DNA of 64,000 nucleotides from Sphingobacterium sp. JB170 (GTDB lineage Bacteria > Bacteroidota > Bacteroidia > Sphingobacteriales > Sphingobacteriaceae). Positions 16,760 through 25,593 of this stretch are shown here, piece by piece. The stretch spans positions 310,001 to 374,000 of the forward strand of contig NZ_FUKU01000026.1 of NCBI RefSeq assembly GCF_900163865.1, read 5' to 3'. The notes under the pieces are model-generated. The model had not been told where the DNA came from. It made no database searches and saw only the letters and a list, made by a program, of their open reading frames with translations. How positions within the stretch are numbered: the first letter of the stretch is position 1; every line of letters starts with the position of its first letter. The position numbers and the translations under genes are program-made.

Positions 16760-19539
16760 TATTGCCCTCCTCCTTTCATCGTTGTAAAATCCCAACTTAC
16801 CTTCAACATGAAATAACGTGAAATCGTGTTGTATGTGTTCTGTGTTATCATATTTCCTGATTGATATCTTCTAAAACCGACATTCTCATTAAAAATGTCA
16901 TTAACATAAAAATCTACGACCAAACTTTCATCTTTTAAAAATTTGCGCGAAATGCCCGGTTTAAACAACACCCTTTCAAATTTTTCGTCAAAGGCTTTCG
17001 TAGGTGCTTCATAATCGTAACTAAGATCGCCGTAAAGACTAATTTTTAATGGTAGATGCCAACTGTACCATAAGCTCGATTGATATGTAAAACCTGAACT
17101 GTTAAATTCGGGCTGTAGCGATGTTTCGATTTTTCGCCAGCCCGGCACAAAGCTCAATCTAAAATCGATATTCTTCGTTGTATTTTTTCGCACGCTAAAA
17201 TCAAAACCATAATCGAAGTTAGTGTTTTCATTTAGATCGCTATTGATAAAATTGTAATTATTACGATAATTTGCATTAACACCTACGCTCCCTTTGATCT
17301 TGTGCTTTTTTATTAAATCAAATCCCATTCCTGCCCATGCCCAGCCATTGTTATCAACATAATCCTCCAGGTTTTGGTATGTCAAATAACGCACACCCGT
17401 TTGGGGATCAATATCGACATTTTGTTGAATTGAATTTCTCGTTTGCCGCCAGCCCCCATTCACATATAGATAAAAGCCTTTCAACATATTATAATTGTTA
17501 AAATAGAGACTATAGTTATCGGTATTTGACGGTGTTAAGGATTCGTTACCGATAATTATGTTTAGCGGGTCCGTGTTTTGTTTCAAAGGCTGTATTTGAG
17601 AAAGCGAAGGTAAATTATTGTATCTGGAGTAATTCCCGCCAATCGATTTGTTTTTCGTAATATTATATGTTATACGTACATTCGGGTTGTATGTGAAAAA
17701 GTCCCTATTAACAGAAATGCCCTCGTAATTGTTTTCTTGAAACATATTGTCATTGCGAAACGAATTGTTAAAGGTTACATCTATTTTCTCCACTTTGTAT
17801 TTGAGCGTTAAATTTACCGCATTACGAATCGTCCGGTAATCGAAATCATTACTAAATTCCGTATCGAATTCGGTGTAATTCCCGTCATTGTCTTGGTTGT
17901 AGGAGTCGTTCGAGGAGCTTGAGCGAGAGTTATTATATTCATAGCCGAGCGACGAGCTTAAAGCTTTTGTCAATGGTTCGGTGTAAGTCGCCGAAGTGCG
18001 TAGATTATTGGAATTACTCTTTATATCTTTTAGTTGATCGATCGTAGTCGAAGTAGAGTCTTGACCGCTCTCATAAAAAGAAGTCAACGATTGCAATAAA
18101 CTTTCCCCGTCATCATCGGTGTGGTTTCCCGCTAAACGTAAGGATAACGATCGTCCCGCTTTTTTAAATTTTCGGGTATAGTACGTGTCGTATGAAACAT
18201 TCGAATTTTCAGATGTCGTGCTTTGTGCCCGCTGATTAGTATTGACAAGATCCATATCGGCGTTCATCGTCGAGGCGAAGGTATTCTCATTGACCTCTAG
18301 CTTTCCGGTGGAACCAGAGACTTTAAACGTTATAGTACTCAATGAGTCGATCTTCCAGTCATACTTGCCATTAAAACGATGTTTCTCCAGGTCGGAATGA
18401 CGATCGGTCGAATTCGTCGTATTTATCTGTCCACTTTCTAAATTATTTTGCGCAATATTCCCCTCCTCAAGCTGATTTTCAATGGTACCATATTTGTACC
18501 CAATATTTATTTTATGTTTACCATCATCTAAGTTATCATTGAAGTTAAAGCCGGTATTTAGCGCTTTAGGACTCCCCCGTCCATCCCACCTACTGAATTC
18601 ATCCCACGATCCACCGGTAAAATATACCCCTCCATCTTCGGAAACCTGCAAATTATCACCTGATAATCCAAATTTTTCTTCTTCGGCCCAGTCCAGTCCC
18701 ACATTACCATCATTCGCCACTAGGAAGAAAGCTCCAATTTTTTGACTTCCATTAAACTTATTTATAGCAAGTTTTCCAAGATATCGGTCTTCCTGTTTGT
18801 CTTTACCCGCGGCCCCTTCTACTTTCCCAAATATCCCCTTCTTTGCATCCTCTTTGAGTGTTACATTGATTGTTTGTGTCCTTGAACCGTCGTCTACTCC
18901 CGTCCGCTCAGCCTCTTCTGATTTCTTTTCATAAACCTGTACCTTATCAACCATATCCGATCGGATATTTCGTGTAACAAGGGTAGGGTCGTCGCCGAAA
19001 AACTCTTCGCCATCTACCAATACCTTCTCCACTGTCTTACCTTGGGCAGTAATTTTTCCGTCAGCATCAACCGAAAGTCCAGGTAAAACTTTTAACAGGT
19101 CTTCCACTTTCGCATTTTTTTCTACAGTAAAGCTAGACGCGTCATATTCGATCGTATCGCCTTTTATCACAACAGGAACTTTCCCCGTAACTATAACCTC
19201 CTCGATTAAATGATCAACACTCGATAAAGCTATTTGGCCAATATTAACGTCTCCAGGCTCTGAAAATTCCTGATAGAAACTTCCGAATTTAGGGTAGGTC
19301 ACAATTAATAAGCTCGCGGTAGTATCGGGTATAGCTATTGAAAATTTTCCATTCTCATCTGCTCTTGTAAAATCAAGTAAGATCGAATCTTTTGCGTTTA
19401 ATAGTACAATTGAAGCATTCGACAACTTTTTTGTTATATCGCCTCCTTCGACGACTTCGCCCTTTATTAAAGATTGAGCATTGAGGTGCTGCTGCACAAA
19501 AAATAGGCATACGGATAATACGAAAAGGATCTTATTCAT
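16759..19539 (-). CDS. Outer-membrane beta-barrel receptor with carboxypeptidase-like regulatory domain
   Basis: A 926-residue outer-membrane protein of the TonB-receptor-related beta-barrel family. It has a signal peptide (to about residue 21), then a CarboxypepD-regulatory-like beta-sandwich (about 25-105), a plug domain (IEEVIVTGKVPVV, VLPGLSVDADGKI, VLVDGEEFFGDDP) and a barrel ending in a terminal aromatic-rich strand (MLKVSWDFTT) near the C-terminus. I see no classical TonB box, so energy coupling is uncertain. It is encoded with a GLPGLI protein and has a good upstream promoter. The ligand cannot be predicted from the sequence. Confidence 0.9.
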   Translation of the reverse strand: MNKILFVLSVCLFFVQQHLNAQSLIKGEVVEGGDITKKLSNASIVLLNAKDSILLDFTRADENGKFSIAIPDTTASLLIVTYPKFGSFYQEFSEPGDVNIGQIALSSVDHLIEEVIVTGKVPVVIKGDTIEYDASSFTVEKNAKVEDLLKVLPGLSVDADGKITAQGKTVEKVLVDGEEFFGDDPTLVTRNIRSDMVDKVQVYEKKSEEAERTGVDDGSRTQTINVTLKEDAKKGIFGKVEGAAGKDKQEDRYLGKLAINKFNGSQKIGAFFLVANDGNVGLDWAEEEKFGLSGDNLQVSEDGGVYFTGGSWDEFSRWDGRGSPKALNTGFNFNDNLDDGKHKINIGYKYGTIENQLEEGNIAQNNLESGQINTTNSTDRHSDLEKHRFNGKYDWKIDSLSTITFKVSGSTGKLEVNENTFASTMNADMDLVNTNQRAQSTTSENSNVSYDTYYTRKFKKAGRSLSLRLAGNHTDDDGESLLQSLTSFYESGQDSTSTTIDQLKDIKSNSNNLRTSATYTEPLTKALSSSLGYEYNNSRSSSSNDSYNQDNDGNYTEFDTEFSNDFDYRTIRNAVNLTLKYKVEKIDVTFNNSFRNDNMFQENNYEGISVNRDFFTYNPNVRITYNITKNKSIGGNYSRYNNLPSLSQIQPLKQNTDPLNIIIGNESLTPSNTDNYSLYFNNYNMLKGFYLYVNGGWRQTRNSIQQNVDIDPQTGVRYLTYQNLEDYVDNNGWAWAGMGFDLIKKHKIKGSVGVNANYRNNYNFINSDLNENTNFDYGFDFSVRKNTTKNIDFRLSFVPGWRKIETSLQPEFNSSGFTYQSSLWYSWHLPLKISLYGDLSYDYEAPTKAFDEKFERVLFKPGISRKFLKDESLVVDFYVNDIFNENVGFRRYQSGNMITQNTYNTISRYFMLKVSWDFTTMKGGGQ

Positions 19540-19588
19540 TGGTCTATTCGGGTCAAATCAAGTTAACATGTAGTATAGTACTAAACTA

Positions 19589-19616
19589 CAAAAATAATCA
19601 ATCAAAATAGAAACAA
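19589..19616 (-). promoter_or_regulatory. Promoter of the beta-barrel receptor/GLPGLI unit
   Basis: On the minus strand the -7 element TATTTTTG (19589-19596) is preceded by TTG (19614-19616) with a 17-base spacer, within the range for Bacteroidota promoters. It lies 49 bases before the receptor ATG. Confidence 0.55.
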
Positions 19617-19711
19617 TATAACACTATTTAACATTTATTGCGCCTTGGTAATTGTGCGTTAACGCAATTCGAGCACGTATTAAGCTGCCGAGAAGATTAA
19701 ATTTTAATTGG

Positions 19712-19719
19712 TAGCTTTG
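19712..19719 (+). promoter_or_regulatory. Probable -7 element of the M20 peptidase gene
   Basis: TAGCTTTG matches TAnnTTTG, 15 bases before the ATG at 19735. No TTTG is visible at the expected -33 position. Confidence 0.4.
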
Positions 19720-19734
19720 TAAAAACACAACAAC

Positions 19735-21105
19735 ATGCAAACAATACAAGAATATGTCCAATCCAATAAGGATAGATTTTTAGAAGAGTTATTCGCGTTG
19801 CTACGATTCCCGTCCGTGAGCGCAGATCCTCAATTCAAAAACGATATCATCAAAACTGCTGATTTTGTTGCAGAAAAATTAAGATCTGCTGGGGCCGATA
19901 TTGTGGAGGTATGTCCAACAGCTGGCAATCCGATTATTTATGGTGAAAAAATAATCGATCCGACCCTGCCGACTGTATTGATATACGGGCATTACGATGT
20001 CCAACCCGCCGACCCCCTCGAACTATGGGATACCCCCCCCTTTGAACCGACAATTCGCGAAGGTAAAATATATGCGCGCGGAGCGGCCGATGATAAAGGG
20101 CAGTTTTATATGCACGTTAAAGCTTTCGAATATATGACGGCTAACGACGCATTAAGTTGTAACGTTAAATTCATGATTGAAGGTGAGGAAGAAGTCGGTT
20201 CAGTAAACCTAGGGACGTTCGTTAAAGAAAACCGTGAGCGTTTAAAAAATGACGTAATCGTAATCTCGGACACCTCTATGATAAGCCTGGAACAACCATC
20301 GCTAGAAACGGGTTTACGAGGGCTCTCATACGTCGAAGTTGAAGTAACCGGACCAAATCGAGACCTACATTCGGGTGTGTACGGTGGGGCTGTTGCAAAC
20401 CCCGCTACGATACTCGCAAAACTAATCGCCTCGCTGCATGACCAAAACAATCACATTGCGATTCCCGGTTTTTATGATGATGTGGTCGAACTAAGTCAAA
20501 AAGAACGCGTGGCGTTAAACCAAGCGCCATTTGACGTTCAAACGTATAAAGAAGATTTAGGGGTAGCGGAACTTTGGGGCGAAGATGGCTATACCACAAT
20601 TGAACGCACCGGTATTCGCCCTACTTTAGAAGTTAATGGAATGTGGGGAGGTTACATTGGTGAAGGAGCTAAAACGGTATTACCGTCAAGCGCTTTTGCA
20701 AAGATCTCCATGCGTCTGGTTCCCAATCAAGATTCGCATCGAATTACCGAACTTTTCAAAAATCACTTTGAGAAAACTGCTCCAAAATATGTTACGGTGA
20801 AAGTAACACCGCATCATGGCGGCGAACCTGTTGTAACGCCAACGGATAGTATCGCATACAAAGCGGCTGAGAAAGCGCTTGAAGAAGCTTTTGGAAAAAA
20901 ACCTATCCCTACCCGTGGTGGAGGCTCCATTCCAATTGTAGCGCTATTCGAAAAAGAATTAAACGTAAAAACGGTCTTGTTAGGATTCGGTCTCGATAGT
21001 GACAACCTTCATTCTCCAAATGAAAAATATGGTGTCGAAAATTACCTTATGGGTATTCAAACAATCCCTGCATTTTTCAAATATTACGCCGAATTAAGTA
21101 AATAA
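19735..21105 (+). CDS. M20-family metallo-dipeptidase
   Basis: A 456-residue cytosolic dinuclear zinc dipeptidase of the M20 family. The metal-binding motifs are GHYDVQP (His), GAADDKG (bridging Asp), EGEEEVGS (catalytic and metal Glu), SDTSM (Asp) and LHSPNEKY (C-terminal His). The dimerisation domain lies between about residues 195 and 330. There is no signal peptide. The gene is single, ends in a strong terminator, and has a -7 element shortly upstream. The exact dipeptide specificity is not readable. Confidence 0.93.
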   Translation: MQTIQEYVQSNKDRFLEELFALLRFPSVSADPQFKNDIIKTADFVAEKLRSAGADIVEVCPTAGNPIIYGEKIIDPTLPTVLIYGHYDVQPADPLELWDTPPFEPTIREGKIYARGAADDKGQFYMHVKAFEYMTANDALSCNVKFMIEGEEEVGSVNLGTFVKENRERLKNDVIVISDTSMISLEQPSLETGLRGLSYVEVEVTGPNRDLHSGVYGGAVANPATILAKLIASLHDQNNHIAIPGFYDDVVELSQKERVALNQAPFDVQTYKEDLGVAELWGEDGYTTIERTGIRPTLEVNGMWGGYIGEGAKTVLPSSAFAKISMRLVPNQDSHRITELFKNHFEKTAPKYVTVKVTPHHGGEPVVTPTDSIAYKAAEKALEEAFGKKPIPTRGGGSIPIVALFEKELNVKTVLLGFGLDSDNLHSPNEKYGVENYLMGIQTIPAFFKYYAELSK

Positions 21106-21110
21106 TTTTC

Positions 21111-21147
21111 AAGGCATTACAAGCTATTCGCTTGTAATGCCTTTTTT
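21111..21147 (+). terminator. Intrinsic terminator after the M20 peptidase gene
   Basis: A perfect 14-bp stem (core GCATTACAAGC) with a five-base loop is followed by a T-run. Confidence 0.9.
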
Positions 21148-21197
21148 AATTTATTCGCGCAAACACAAACCAAGATACCGCGATTTGGAATGCCTAT

Positions 21198-21935
21198 ATG
21201 AAAAAACTACTTAAGAATCTTCATCGGTTGTTATACCTAGGATCCGTTTTCATTGTGTTCTGCTGCTGCTTCCCCGTATTATATTTTCTCGCGAAAAACC
21301 CGGTAAAGCACTTCGAAAAGATTGCATCGATTCGTCGCTTTCTATGCATACGAAGCCTTTCTTTTGTAGGCTTCAAAATTGAAGTCGAATACGAGCAACC
21401 AATCGATTGGAATCAAACTTATGTGCTCTGCCCTAATCACACTTCACTACTCGACATTGCAATTATACCTTTCCTCTGCCATGCCCCAATATCATTTATG
21501 GGTAAGGAGGAATTGCTGCAGAATCCAGTGACGCGGGTATTCTTTAAAACGATTGATATTCCTGTGAAACGTGGCAGTAAAATGTCTTCATTCCGAGCCT
21601 ACAAAAAAGCTAGTGAACACCTACAAGACAACAAATCGGTGGTAATTTTTCCCGAAGGCAAGATCGACGATGGATTTCCGCCGAATTTACATCCGTTCAA
21701 ATCCGGAGCGTTTCGTTTAGCAACAGAAAACAAGATTCCGATCCTTCCTATTGTGATCCAAGATGCATGGAAAATATTATGGGACGACGGTAAAAAACAT
21801 GGTTCCAAACCGGGAACGATACACGTAAAAGTACTTTCCCCACTAGAGGTAAAAGAGTATGACAAACAGAGTAATACTGCATTGGAGCGATCCGTTTTTT
21901 TGCGCATGAAGGAAGTTTGGGATAAAAATAACTAA
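21198..21935 (+). CDS. plsC: 1-acyl-sn-glycerol-3-phosphate acyltransferase
   Basis: A 245-residue membrane-associated enzyme that acylates lysophosphatidic acid to phosphatidic acid in phospholipid synthesis. One hydrophobic segment lies at about residues 13-32. The PlsC motifs are NHTSLLDIA (HxxxxD, motif I), GKEELLQ and PVKRGS (motif II region), and VIFPEGKI (motif III, substrate binding). The length is usual for the family. It follows the M20 gene's terminator, so it has its own transcription unit, possibly shared with the downstream ABC ATPase 80 bases away. Confidence 0.92.
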   Translation: MKKLLKNLHRLLYLGSVFIVFCCCFPVLYFLAKNPVKHFEKIASIRRFLCIRSLSFVGFKIEVEYEQPIDWNQTYVLCPNHTSLLDIAIIPFLCHAPISFMGKEELLQNPVTRVFFKTIDIPVKRGSKMSSFRAYKKASEHLQDNKSVVIFPEGKIDDGFPPNLHPFKSGAFRLATENKIPILPIVIQDAWKILWDDGKKHGSKPGTIHVKVLSPLEVKEYDKQSNTALERSVFLRMKEVWDKNN

Positions 21936-22015
21936 TATACGCAAACACGAATTTAGAAAGGAGAGAGCTTTTCGCAATATTTTTGTAACTTCATCGCAGT
22001 TATATTCCCAATCAA

Positions 22016-22765
22016 ATGGACAACAGCTTTTTAATAGAAATTGAAGATATTGGCAGAGAATACATTATTGGTTCTGAAAAAATTCACGCCCTTAAATCCG
22101 TTTCCCTGCAAATCAAAAAAGGAGAATTCGTAGCCTTAATGGGCCCTTCAGGTTCAGGAAAGTCTACATTAATGAATCTTTTAGGCTGTCTTGACACCCC
22201 TACGAGTGGTTCCTATACACTGAACGGAATTAATGTTTCGGAAATGACCGAAGATGAACTTGCCGAAGTACGCAACAAAGAAATCGGATTCGTGTTTCAG
22301 ACATTCAACCTCTTGCCCAAAAGTACGGCACTGGAAAATGTTGCACTCCCTTTAATTTATGCTGGATTTAACAAAGCCACGCGCGGAAAACGTGCGATGA
22401 TAGCATTAGAAAATGTCGGCCTAGGTAACCGAGTTGATCACCGTCCTAACGAACTGTCTGGTGGTCAGCGGCAACGCGTCGCGGTCGCACGCGCACTTAT
22501 CAATGACCCCTCTATTATTTTGGCCGATGAGCCTACAGGAAACCTCGACACGAAGACTTCGATTGAGATCATGGGCTTACTCGAAGATATCCACACAAAA
22601 GGCAATACCATTATTTTGGTTACCCATGAAGAAGATATTGCACAACATGCTCACCGCATCGTTCGCATGCGCGACGGTCTGATTGAAGACGATTATCCCA
22701 ACCCGTCAATCAAATCGATCGTTCCCCGCCTAGATCCACTAAAGGAAAAGGGATCCGATTTTTAA
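22016..22765 (+). CDS. ABC transporter ATPase, MacB/LolD type
   Basis: A 249-residue nucleotide-binding subunit of an ABC transporter of the MacB/LolD group (lipoprotein release or substrate efflux). Walker A is GPSGSGKST, the Q-loop is in [11 protein letters not shown], the ABC signature is [15 protein letters not shown], Walker B is [11 protein letters not shown] and the switch His is in VTHEED. The C-terminal tail from about residue 220 is longer than in LolD. No permease gene is adjacent, so its partner must be encoded elsewhere. A TATTTTTG element at 21978-21985 precedes it, with only a weak -33 partner. Confidence 0.9.
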   Translation: MDNSFLIEIEDIGREYIIGSEKIHALKSVSLQIKKGEFVALMGPSGSGKSTLMNLLGCLDTPTSGSYTLNGINVSEMTEDELAEVRNKEIGFVFQTFNLLPKSTALENVALPLIYAGFNKATRGKRAMIALENVGLGNRVDHRPNELSGGQRQRVAVARALINDPSIILADEPTGNLDTKTSIEIMGLLEDIHTKGNTIILVTHEEDIAQHAHRIVRMRDGLIEDDYPNPSIKSIVPRLDPLKEKGSDF

Positions 22766-22834
22766 AAATTATAATTTTAAACAACTTATAACCAGCAATT
22801 TAAAAATACACCAATTTCATAACATTGTTTTGAC

Positions 22835-22864
22835 TTGTTTTATTTAATAATTATGTTATTTTTG
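22835..22864 (+). promoter_or_regulatory. Promoter of the DUF2795 gene
   Basis: TTG (22835-22837), a 19-base spacer and TATTTTTG (22857-22864) match the Bacteroidota -33/-7 consensus, leaving a leader of roughly 25 bases before the ATG at 22895. Confidence 0.6.
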
Positions 22865-22894
22865 CGGAAAATAGCAATTTAAATAAATTAGAGT

Positions 22895-23116
22895 ATGTAT
22901 TGGACACTAGAATTGGCATCTCATTTAGAAGATGCTCCATGGCCTGCAACCAAAGATGAGTTAATCGATTATGCTATTCGTTCCGGCGCTCCTGTTGAAG
23001 TGATTGAAAACCTTCAAGCACTTGAAGATGATGGGGAGCCTTATGAAAACATCGAAGAGATCTGGCCAGACTATCCTACAAAGGATGACTTCTTTTTCAA
23101 CGAAGACGAATATTAA
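22895..23116 (+). CDS. DUF2795 small acidic protein
   Basis: A 73-residue acidic protein that matches DUF2795-type sequences: LELASHLEDAPWPATKDELIDYAIRSGAP, followed by VIENLQALEDDGEPYENIEEIWPDY. The motif WPATKDELIDYA is diagnostic. Its function is unknown. The gene is monocistronic, with a recognisable promoter and a terminator just after the stop, consistent with separate and perhaps abundant expression. Confidence 0.9.
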   Translation: MYWTLELASHLEDAPWPATKDELIDYAIRSGAPVEVIENLQALEDDGEPYENIEEIWPDYPTKDDFFFNEDEY

Positions 23117-23153
23117 AAAATAAAAAGCGCCCACGAAGGCGTTTTTTATTTTT
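23116..23153 (+). terminator. Intrinsic terminator after the DUF2795 gene
   Basis: A 16-bp stem (one G:U pair, GC core at its apex) with a six-base loop ends in a long T-rich tract. Confidence 0.85.
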
Positions 23154-23315
23154 AACGGCCTTCCACACGCCCACTGGGCCTACTTTATATAATTATCTAC
23201 CAAAAACAGGCAAAAAAATTAGGCTGTCCTGCTGTACGCCGGCCGCAATTGTTATTAAAAAAATAGCAAATTAATCCTTAGGACATTTTTCGTGTCTTAT
23301 TTTTAAAGGAATGAC

Positions 23316-23774
23316 ATGAACAAAATACTATTCGCGCTTGCACTGATAATTCTCCTCGTTTCGTCAAGTAATGCGCAGCAAGAACAAACAAGTAAAGATG
23401 ACGTTCTCATTGTGAAAGCGTTTCTCAATGATATCGCAGTCCCAGAAACTAGAGCCGATGTCATCCTAGCGAAACACGTTCAAATCGAAAAATCACTTAC
23501 GAACGAAGAATATGATTACTTGGAAGCGAGTATCGACGAAATACGCTTAAATCTACAAACCAAAAATATAGAAACGATCGACTACGTCCCATTTGATAAG
23601 CTCTCTCGTAGGGACAAACGTGATATCGATCCGGAAGGCAAACCGACGAGTAAAATGTATTTCCTTTACTACAACGACCGGCTAATGCTTGCCGTATATT
23701 TAGAAAACGGTAAGATCGGTTCGTTTACACTAGTATCTAAAGGGAACAACCTCGCTCATTTCGTAACCTATTAA
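23316..23774 (+). CDS. Secreted protein of unknown function
   Basis: A 152-residue protein with a clear signal peptide (MNKILFALALIILLVSSSNA, cleavage before QQEQ). The mature part is mixed alpha/beta with several charged segments (EEYDYLEASIDEIRLNLQ, RRDKRDIDPEGKP) and no motif I recognise. It is transcribed toward the trp leader, but nothing links it to tryptophan synthesis and the trp promoter lies after its stop. Confidence 0.75.
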   Translation: MNKILFALALIILLVSSSNAQQEQTSKDDVLIVKAFLNDIAVPETRADVILAKHVQIEKSLTNEEYDYLEASIDEIRLNLQTKNIETIDYVPFDKLSRRDKRDIDPEGKPTSKMYFLYYNDRLMLAVYLENGKIGSFTLVSKGNNLAHFVTY

Positions 23775-23788
23775 TTTTTTGATAAATA

Positions 23789-23820
23789 TTTGGAGCTAAG
23801 TAATAAATATTGTTAATTTG
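23789..23820 (+). promoter_or_regulatory. Promoter of the trp operon leader
   Basis: TTTG (23789-23792), a 20-base spacer and TTAATTTG (23813-23820, one mismatch to TAnnTTTG) give a plausible promoter about 18 bases before the leader peptide start. Confidence 0.55.
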
Positions 23821-23837
23821 TCACTAACAGAAAAATA

Positions 23838-23885
23838 ATGAATTTAATAATGAAAAATAAAGCGTGGTGGTGGCACAACAATTAA
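23838..23885 (+). CDS. trp leader peptide
   Basis: A 15-codon reading, MNLIMKNKAWWWHNN followed by TAA, contains three consecutive Trp codons; an internal in-frame ATG at 23850 would give an 11-residue form. It lies between a probable promoter and a terminator hairpin, 97 bases before trpD. A run of tandem Trp codons in a tiny reading just before trp genes is the hallmark of ribosome-mediated attenuation. It is far too short to act as a protein; translation itself would be the signal. Confidence 0.85.
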   Translation: MNLIMKNKAWWWHNN

Positions 23886-23962
23886 TGTTGTGGCAAAAAC
23901 CTATTGCTTGATTTTTTTCATCTCAAAGAATAGTGGCTTGCCTAAATTAGGCAAGCTTTTTT
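23874..23962 (+). promoter_or_regulatory. trp attenuator: pause hairpin, antiterminator and terminator
   Basis: Three mutually competing structures can be drawn. Hairpin 1:2 pairs CACAACA (23874-23880, just after the Trp codons) with TGTTGTG (23886-23892). The antiterminator pairs GGCAA (23892-23896) with TTGCC (23938-23942) and CTATT (23901-23905) with AATAG (23929-23933). The terminator 3:4 pairs GCTTGCCT (23936-23943) with AGGCAAGC (23949-23956), followed by six T. A ribosome stalled on Trp codons would cover the 1:2 arm, favour the antiterminator and allow read-through into trpD. The pairing is by inspection only. Confidence 0.8.
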
Positions 23963-23981
23963 ATTTTAGTCCATCAAAGTC

Positions 23982-24971
23982 ATGAAGAAGATATTAGCAC
24001 ATTTATTTGAATACAAAACATTTACTCAAGAGGAAGCATATAAGATATTAACAAATATTACGACAGGAAAATACGATTCCCATCAGATTGCAGCCTTTAT
24101 GTCAATCTACGGCATGCGTAGTATTCGGGTGGAAGAACTCAGCGGGTTCCGGCAGGCAATGTATGATCTGTGTAATAAAGTCGAATTACCGGGTTATGAT
24201 CTAATCGATTTATGCGGCACAGGAGGCGATGGCAAAAATACATTCAACATTTCGACACTCGCATCGTTCATAGTTGCTGGTGCAGGCTATCAGGTTGCAA
24301 AACATGGTAACGTCGGCGTTTCCTCTGGCTGTGGCTCGTCCAACGTAATGGAATATCTGGGATACAAATTCACCACTAATGTGAGTGAGCTACGTCGTCA
24401 GCTGGACGAAACAAATATTTGTTTCCTTCATGCTCCTTTGTTCCATCCTGCGATGAAAACTGTAGCACCTATACGCCGAGCACTTGGTGTAAAAACATTC
24501 TTTAATATGTTGGGACCATTAACAAATCCAGCAAGCCCCAAGTATCAGGCTGTCGGTGTATTTAGTTTAGAGCTTGCCAGACTATATAATTATTTATACC
24601 AAAGCACCGACAAACAATACAGTATAATTCACGCCTTAGACGGTTACGACGAAATTTCTTTAACCGGTGATTTCAAAATCATCGACAATCAAGGAGAAAA
24701 GTATTATAAAGTGGAAGATCTTGAGCTCAAACCCATTCAGGCAGCTTCGCTCGCCGGGGGCGATACCGTTGAAGAAGCGGCAAAGATATTCCACACAATA
24801 ATCCATGGGGAGGGAAACGATATTCAAAATAAAGTCGTGTCTACAAACGCGGCTTTTGCGATAAAAACGATACACCCCGAGAAGAGCTTTAGTGATTGTT
24901 ACGCTAAAGCACAAGATTCACTAATGGGGTTGAAAGCGCTATCAAGTTTCCAAAAATTAATAAAAAACTAA
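23982..24971 (+). CDS. trpD: Anthranilate phosphoribosyltransferase
   Basis: A 329-residue enzyme that transfers phosphoribose from PRPP to anthranilate, the second committed step of tryptophan synthesis. The glycine-rich PRPP site DLCGTGGDGKNTFNIST starts near residue 73, and KHGNVGVSSGCGSSNVME and FFNMLGPLTNPA are the other conserved blocks. The length is standard for the stand-alone, non-TrpG-fused form. It begins just after the attenuator terminator and leads the operon; trpF starts one base after its stop. Confidence 0.97.
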   Translation: MKKILAHLFEYKTFTQEEAYKILTNITTGKYDSHQIAAFMSIYGMRSIRVEELSGFRQAMYDLCNKVELPGYDLIDLCGTGGDGKNTFNISTLASFIVAGAGYQVAKHGNVGVSSGCGSSNVMEYLGYKFTTNVSELRRQLDETNICFLHAPLFHPAMKTVAPIRRALGVKTFFNMLGPLTNPASPKYQAVGVFSLELARLYNYLYQSTDKQYSIIHALDGYDEISLTGDFKIIDNQGEKYYKVEDLELKPIQAASLAGGDTVEEAAKIFHTIIHGEGNDIQNKVVSTNAAFAIKTIHPEKSFSDCYAKAQDSLMGLKALSSFQKLIKN

Positions 24972-24972
24972 C

Positions 24973-25593
24973 ATGGCTTTACAAATTAAAGTCTGTGGCA
25001 TGAAAGATGCCGATAACATTTGCGAGCTCGCAAAACTACCGATTGATTACATTGGTTTTATTTTCTATAACCAGTCACAGCGATGCGTTAAACAAATGCC
25101 AGAGGTAGAGATACCGACGTCAATCCGAAAGGTAGGCGTCTTTGTTAACCAGACGGTAACCGAGATTCAGAAAAAAATAAAGGAAGCAGGATTACAGCTC
25201 GTGCAGCTGCATGGTGCGGAAAACCCGGAAATTTGTGAACAAGTCCGCCATATGGGCGTTCAAGTTATTAAAGCATTTGGTATTCACGAAGATTTCGATT
25301 GGGAGAAATTAACACAATACTCCACGCACGTAGACTATTTTCTCTTCGATACCGAAAGTAAGCAGTATGGGGGAACTGGCCGGACATTTGACTGGGAAAT
25401 ATTAAAAGGTTATAATCTATCCACACCGTATTTTTTGAGCGGCGGATTGTCAACTGAAAATATTCGTTCGGCAAGCCTGATCACAGACAATAGGTTAATT
25501 GGCCTGGATCTAAATTCCAGATTTGAAATAACGCCCGGATTAAAAAATATTAAAGAACTACAAAAAGCACTGAATCGAATAGTTTATGAATAA
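24973..25593 (+). CDS. trpF: Phosphoribosylanthranilate isomerase
   Basis: A 206-residue TIM-barrel enzyme that performs the Amadori rearrangement of phosphoribosylanthranilate. The N-terminal KVCGMKD contains the catalytic Cys, VQLHGAE is conserved, and [19 protein letters not shown] contains the catalytic Asp. The phosphate-binding end is [11 protein letters not shown]. It is encoded separately from trpC (in E. coli the two are fused). It overlaps trpB by eight bases (ATGAATAA), so translation is coupled. Confidence 0.97.
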   Translation: MALQIKVCGMKDADNICELAKLPIDYIGFIFYNQSQRCVKQMPEVEIPTSIRKVGVFVNQTVTEIQKKIKEAGLQLVQLHGAENPEICEQVRHMGVQVIKAFGIHEDFDWEKLTQYSTHVDYFLFDTESKQYGGTGRTFDWEILKGYNLSTPYFLSGGLSTENIRSASLITDNRLIGLDLNSRFEITPGLKNIKELQKALNRIVYE

